A stretch of 8,048 nucleotides of DNA from Actinomycetota bacterium (lineage in GTDB: Bacteria; Actinomycetota; Coriobacteriia; Coriobacteriales; RUG844), in NCBI GenBank assembly GCA_013335845.1, contig JAAXUU010000048.1, forward strand, positions 1-8,048, read 5' to 3'. How positions within the stretch are numbered: the first letter of the stretch is position 1; every line of letters starts with the position of its first letter. The notes under the pieces are model-generated. The model was not told the DNA's origin. It did not search any database and saw only the letters and a list, made by a program, of their open reading frames with translations. Below are positions 5,916-8,048 of the stretch, piece by piece. The translations under genes were made by a program, and so were the position numbers.

Positions 5916-6452
5916 ATGTTGCACACTATCAAAGCTCTACCGTTGGGTTCGAAACTAGCCGGTATCGTTGCCGTGCTCGTAATCGCTTTTTCCGGAACGG
6001 CTCTTGCCGGTGAACTCCCGGATTCAATCCAAGATTCAGTATCCGACACGGCTGCCATGATGGGTATGACGTTGCCGTCTTCCGATCCCGAAGAGGTCCT
6101 AGACCCGGAAGCGGACCTTCAGTCCGATCTGGAGGGCGTTGATTCCGATACCGAAGAGTCAGCCAAACCGACGGATAATCACGGCGCTGAAGTTTCAGCT
6201 GTGGCAACCGACAAGACCGCTATCGACGGGAACCACGGAGGCGCCGTTTCTGCTGTTGCCTCGAAAAACTCAGAGCAAAACCAAGGCACAGAAACGGATC
6301 TTGCCGCCTCAAATGGTCCTGGTTCCGAAGAAGGCACCCCAGAAGAGGGTAATGGCGCCGAAACATCGAGCGGTGACTCCGGTGAAGCCGATTCCAACGG
6401 AAACCGCGGATCGGAAATGTCTGCTTCAGCTCCCGGGAAGTCCAAGTCGTAG
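5916..6452 (+). CDS. Secreted acidic protein with NHG..VSAVA repeats, under riboswitch control
   Basis: A 178-residue exported protein of unknown function. The start at 5916 follows GAGAGG (5904-5909); the upstream ATG codons at 5865 and 5892 lie inside the riboswitch aptamer and are not used. Residues 1-31 form a signal peptide (basic start, hydrophobic 15-30, likely cut after A-L-A at 31). The segment at about 33-55 (L-P-D-S-I-Q-D-S-V-S-D then G-M-T-L-P) resembles a stretch seen in the extracytoplasmic parts of many actinobacterial secreted and anti-sigma-like proteins. Three imperfect 14-residue repeats follow: D-N-H-G-A-E-V-S-A-V-A-T-D-K (87-100), G-N-H-G-G-A-V-S-A-V-A-S-K-N (105-118) and a decayed copy at 162-175. 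The remainder is Glu/Gly/Ser-rich and probably disordered. There is no sortase signal and no membrane anchor after cleavage. Regulation by c-di-GMP suggests a role in surface state, adhesion or motility switching; that is inference. Confidence 0.75.
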   Translation: MLHTIKALPLGSKLAGIVAVLVIAFSGTALAGELPDSIQDSVSDTAAMMGMTLPSSDPEEVLDPEADLQSDLEGVDSDTEESAKPTDNHGAEVSAVATDKTAIDGNHGGAVSAVASKNSEQNQGTETDLAASNGPGSEEGTPEEGNGAETSSGDSGEADSNGNRGSEMSASAPGKSKS

Positions 6453-6488
6453 GTTAAAGCACAAGCGTTAAAGCGTTAAAGCGCAAGC
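6453..6488. repeat. Short tandem repeat GTTAAAGC x3 between convergent genes
   Basis: GTTAAAGC occurs at 6453-6460, 6467-6474 and 6475-6482. The first and last copies are extended by ACAAGC or GCAAGC, giving the unit GTTAAAGC(A/G)CAAGC. It fills nearly all of the 44-base space between two convergent stop codons. No hairpin terminator is visible for either gene. Confidence 0.6.
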
Positions 6489-6496
6489 CGGATGAC

Positions 6497-7123
6497 TCAA
6501 GCCTTATTCTCGAACGCGACCAGATGATTTTCCGAGCCGTCTCTAAGGCGGATGAATATATCACGGATATCTTCTGGCAGATCTTCATCTAGGAACCTCT
6601 CGTACATCGCGATGTTATCGATTTCCGCGTTGACTCCTACGGTGTAGCACGCCGCTAAGGTCGAAGGAACCGCGATGTGATCTGCGGCGGTATTAGCAGG
6701 GAGTGTATAACCATAGGTCTTGAATAAACCTATAAGCAAGTCGATATGGGTTTGTTCCGATTCGATGATATTCGAAAAAGGATTCACGTTTCCATACGTT
6801 CTTACGATTGCCTGGTACTCACCTTGTGCCAGGTATTCGTCTTGAATGGCGTAAACGAGCATTTCCTCCCGCGTCAGGGAAGTATCTGCAAGTGCCCCTT
6901 TCGCGCCATAAGCATCTGTTTCCTCTGCGGCGACTTCGGGAGTCGTCGTTTCGGTCGTTGTCATGCCTTCGGTGGCTTTATCCTCGGTCGTTGTCGTCTC
7001 TGTTTTGGTCGTCGCGGTACCCGCAGGTGTTGCGGTATCCGACTTCTTACTGCAACCGAAAAACGATAGCGACGCCACCAAAGTCAAAGCCAAAGCGGTG
7101 AGTACTATACTGCGCTTGTTCAT
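6497..7123 (-). CDS. Ferritin-like DUF2202 lipoprotein
   Basis: A 208-residue lipoprotein with a four-helix ferritin-like domain. The signal is 1-23, with a lipid-attachment Cys24 in L-S-F-F-G-C. A long Thr/Glu/Ala linker (25-75), which would hold the domain off the membrane, follows. The domain spans about 82-206. Likely metal-ligand residues are Glu96 (D-E-Y-L-A), Glu101 or Glu123 with His126 (E-S-E-Q-T-H), Glu167 (N-A-E-I-D-N) and Glu198/His200 (S-E-N-H). The sequence G-N-V-N-P-F-S-N-I-I and the K-T-Y-G-Y turn are typical of DUF2202. The family is predicted to bind a di-iron or similar centre, but its activity is not established; oxygen or peroxide handling is a reasonable guess in an anaerobe. 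The start at 7123 has AGAGGTGG (7130-7137) ahead of it. It lies 62 bases downstream of the two-domain protein on the same strand and may be co-transcribed with it. Confidence 0.85.
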   Translation of the reverse strand: MNKRSIVLTALALTLVASLSFFGCSKKSDTATPAGTATTKTETTTTEDKATEGMTTTETTTPEVAAEETDAYGAKGALADTSLTREEMLVYAIQDEYLAQGEYQAIVRTYGNVNPFSNIIESEQTHIDLLIGLFKTYGYTLPANTAADHIAVPSTLAACYTVGVNAEIDNIAMYERFLDEDLPEDIRDIFIRLRDGSENHLVAFENKA

Positions 7124-7185
7124 CTCAATCCACCTCTTCCTTGTAACGTCGACCTAACAGTGTCGAATCTTTTGTCTCTGGCAGT

Positions 7186-7635
7186 CTACCCGATTTCCTC
7201 TGCGACCCACGTTTGGATATCGTCGACAGCGAATCCGTAGATATCCTTGATGTCTTTAAGCGGTTTCTTGTAGTCTTCATCCGAGACGCCCCACTTCTCG
7301 ATGAAACGTTCCTTTGGGATGCCCGAAGTTTCGGATATCCCTTCCATCGTCGAGCTTCCTTTTATGTACGATACATCGACGTCCGGTGCCGTTGCGGGGG
7401 TGGTTTCCGTTTCTGTGGCAGCCGCTGCCCCTGCAGACGCGGGCGCTATTTCTGCGACCCATGCTTGAATATCCCCAATCTCGAAACCATATTGGTCCTT
7501 TATATCTTTCAGGGGTTTCTCATAGTCTGTGTCTGCGATGCCCCACTTCTCGATGAATTGTTCTTTGGTGATTCCCGTGGCTTCAGCTATCTGCAACATC
7601 GACATGCTGCCTGTGATGAAGGACGCATCCACCAC
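7186..7635 (-). CDS. Two-copy repeat-domain protein, 5' end probably missing
   Basis: At least 149 residues made of two copies of a ~57-residue domain joined by an Ala/Thr/Glu linker. Each copy reads roughly (S-F/Y)-I-x-G-S-x-x-M-x-x-I-x-E-x-[TS]-G-I-x-K-E-x-F-I-E-K-W-G-[IV]-x-D-x-D-Y-x-K-P-L-K-D-I-K-D-x-Y-G-F-x-[IV]-x-D-I-Q-x-W-V-A-E. Copy 1 is at about 5-62 and copy 2 at about 91-147. From memory, similar small helical domains occur at the C-termini of membrane 4Fe-4S proteins in anaerobes (pattern 'GSM/GST...G[IV]P...PLKD...YGF'); I do not know a function. The GTG at 7635 is the first usable start, but it has a poor ribosome-binding site. The frame stays open to 7716 and reads as another Thr/Glu/Ala linker (LEGETTETDAAAGEAE), so the true N-terminus, likely with a membrane or signal segment, has been cut off at the junction near 7690-7710. 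Probably in one unit with the ferritin-like lipoprotein gene. Confidence 0.65.
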   Translation of the reverse strand: MVDASFITGSMSMLQIAEATGITKEQFIEKWGIADTDYEKPLKDIKDQYGFEIGDIQAWVAEIAPASAGAAAATETETTPATAPDVDVSYIKGSSTMEGISETSGIPKERFIEKWGVSDEDYKKPLKDIKDIYGFAVDDIQTWVAEEIG

Positions 7636-7678
7636 TCCGCTTTCCGCCTCACCCGCCGCAGCATCTGTTTCCGTCGTC

Positions 7679-8048
7679 TCACCCTCGAGAGCGGGCGGCC
7701 ATGAGGGGCGGCGCGATCACGGTCTCGAGCGAGCCGGGGACATATGTCAGCCCGGCCGGGATAACGTCCGTGAGTGTGGCCTCGAAGGCCATTGCGCCGT
7801 TCGTGTTGACCGGATTGGCGACGTCGATCGTGTAGGTGAGCTCGTCGCTCGCGTCACCGGTGGTGGGATTGACGCCCTTGACGACCGTGAGGTTCGGCTC
7901 CACGACGTTGACGTTGGACGCCTGGGCGGTCACCGAACGGTTCGACGCACCGTCATTCCAGGCGAATACGGCGCTGTTGCGACGGGTGGTGCCGCGGACG
8001 TTGGTGGCATCGTTGGTGACTGCCACCCGGTAGTCGATGACCAGCGTC
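7679..8048 (-). CDS. DUF11-type surface/adhesin repeat domain, partial at both ends
   Basis: A fragment of a large cell-surface protein, entering from beyond position 8048 and ending early at 7679. The first part, T-L-V-I-D-Y-R-V-A-V-T-N to S-A-V-F-A-W, is the end of one beta-sandwich repeat. It is followed by N-L-T-V-V-K-G-V-N-P-T-T-G and L-T-Y-T-I-D-V-A-N, then T-D-V-I-P-A-G-L-T-Y-V-P-G-S-L, the start of another. This is the usual look of DUF11/isopeptide-type repeats in wall-anchored adhesins. The last residues (M-A-A-R-S-R-G) do not continue the domain, and no LPxTG anchor follows, so the C-terminal part is missing. The segment is visibly richer in G+C than the rest of the window and its codons favour G/C in third position. 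An acquired gene piece or an assembly chimera is likely. Fragment identity is fairly sure; its native context is not. Confidence 0.7.
   Translation of the reverse strand, partial: TLVIDYRVAVTNDATNVRGTTRRNSAVFAWNDGASNRSVTAQASNVNVVEPNLTVVKGVNPTTGDASDELTYTIDVANPVNTNGAMAFEATLTDVIPAGLTYVPGSLETVIAPPLMAARSRG
7684..7710. other. Apparent sequence junction between unrelated coding segments
   Basis: On the minus strand a DUF11 domain breaks off mid-fold and, within about 30 bases, an out-of-phase frame without a start enters the two-copy repeat protein. Base composition changes here too, with G+C-rich sequence only to the right. The hexamer CTCGAG occurs at 7684-7689 and again at 7724-7729, exactly 40 bases apart, and could be micro-homology. 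Whether this is a natural deletion/recombination point or an assembly artefact cannot be told from the sequence. Confidence 0.5.

Noticed and set aside
7684..7689. CTCGAG as a cloning (XhoI) scar
   Set aside because: A six-base site is expected by chance in G+C-rich DNA and no vector sequence flanks it; kept only as possible micro-homology.

Overview
The window looks like a piece of a gut-type actinobacterial (Coriobacteriia, probably Eggerthellaceae-like) chromosome. Three things point there. The first is a 12-membrane-segment protein ending in a LuxR helix-turn-helix, divergent from a Tat-exported FAD oxidoreductase, an arrangement that is abundant in that family. The second is a secreted protein with the 'LP..IQ..VSD.A...G..LP' and 'NHG..VSAVA' patterns common in actinobacterial extracytoplasmic proteins. 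The third is a moderate G+C content with good Shine-Dalgarno sites. Species cannot be read from the sequence. There are no rRNA or tRNA genes, CRISPR arrays or insertion sequences.

Layout. A small two-helix membrane protein (DUF5652-like, 129-353 +) is followed by about 320 bp without a convincing gene. Next come the membrane-anchored LuxR regulator (673-2145 -), a 242-bp divergent control region with repeats, and a Tat-exported flavoprotein reductase/dehydrogenase (2388-4127 +) ending in a strong hairpin at 4173-4201. A probable two-gene unit follows: a four-helix membrane protein (4368-4769 +) and a membrane-anchored C39-like cysteine peptidase (4827-5735 +).

The most informative element is at about 5777-5910. 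A good promoter (TAGACA-17-TATCAT) leads into an RNA that matches the cyclic di-GMP-I (GEMM-I) riboswitch aptamer almost position by position, and the ribosome-binding site of a secreted, acidic, repeat-containing protein (5916-6452 +) lies directly behind it. Export of this surface or secreted protein is therefore probably under second-messenger control. The first ATG of that open frame (5865) lies inside the aptamer and is not the real start.

Convergent to it on the minus strand are a ferritin-like DUF2202 lipoprotein (6497-7123) and, upstream of that, a protein made of two copies of a ~57-residue domain (7186-7635, frame open to 7716). That protein has no proper N-terminus. Its frame runs into a G+C-rich segment (about 7700 to 8048) carrying a DUF11-type surface-adhesin domain in another frame, which also ends abruptly. 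The junction near 7685-7710 looks like a recombination breakpoint or an assembly chimera.

Most proteins here act outside the cytoplasm or in the membrane (exported redox enzyme, peptidase, lipoprotein, secreted repeat protein), so the region reads as an envelope/respiration-accessory locus. Direct cooperation between the separate units is inference only.
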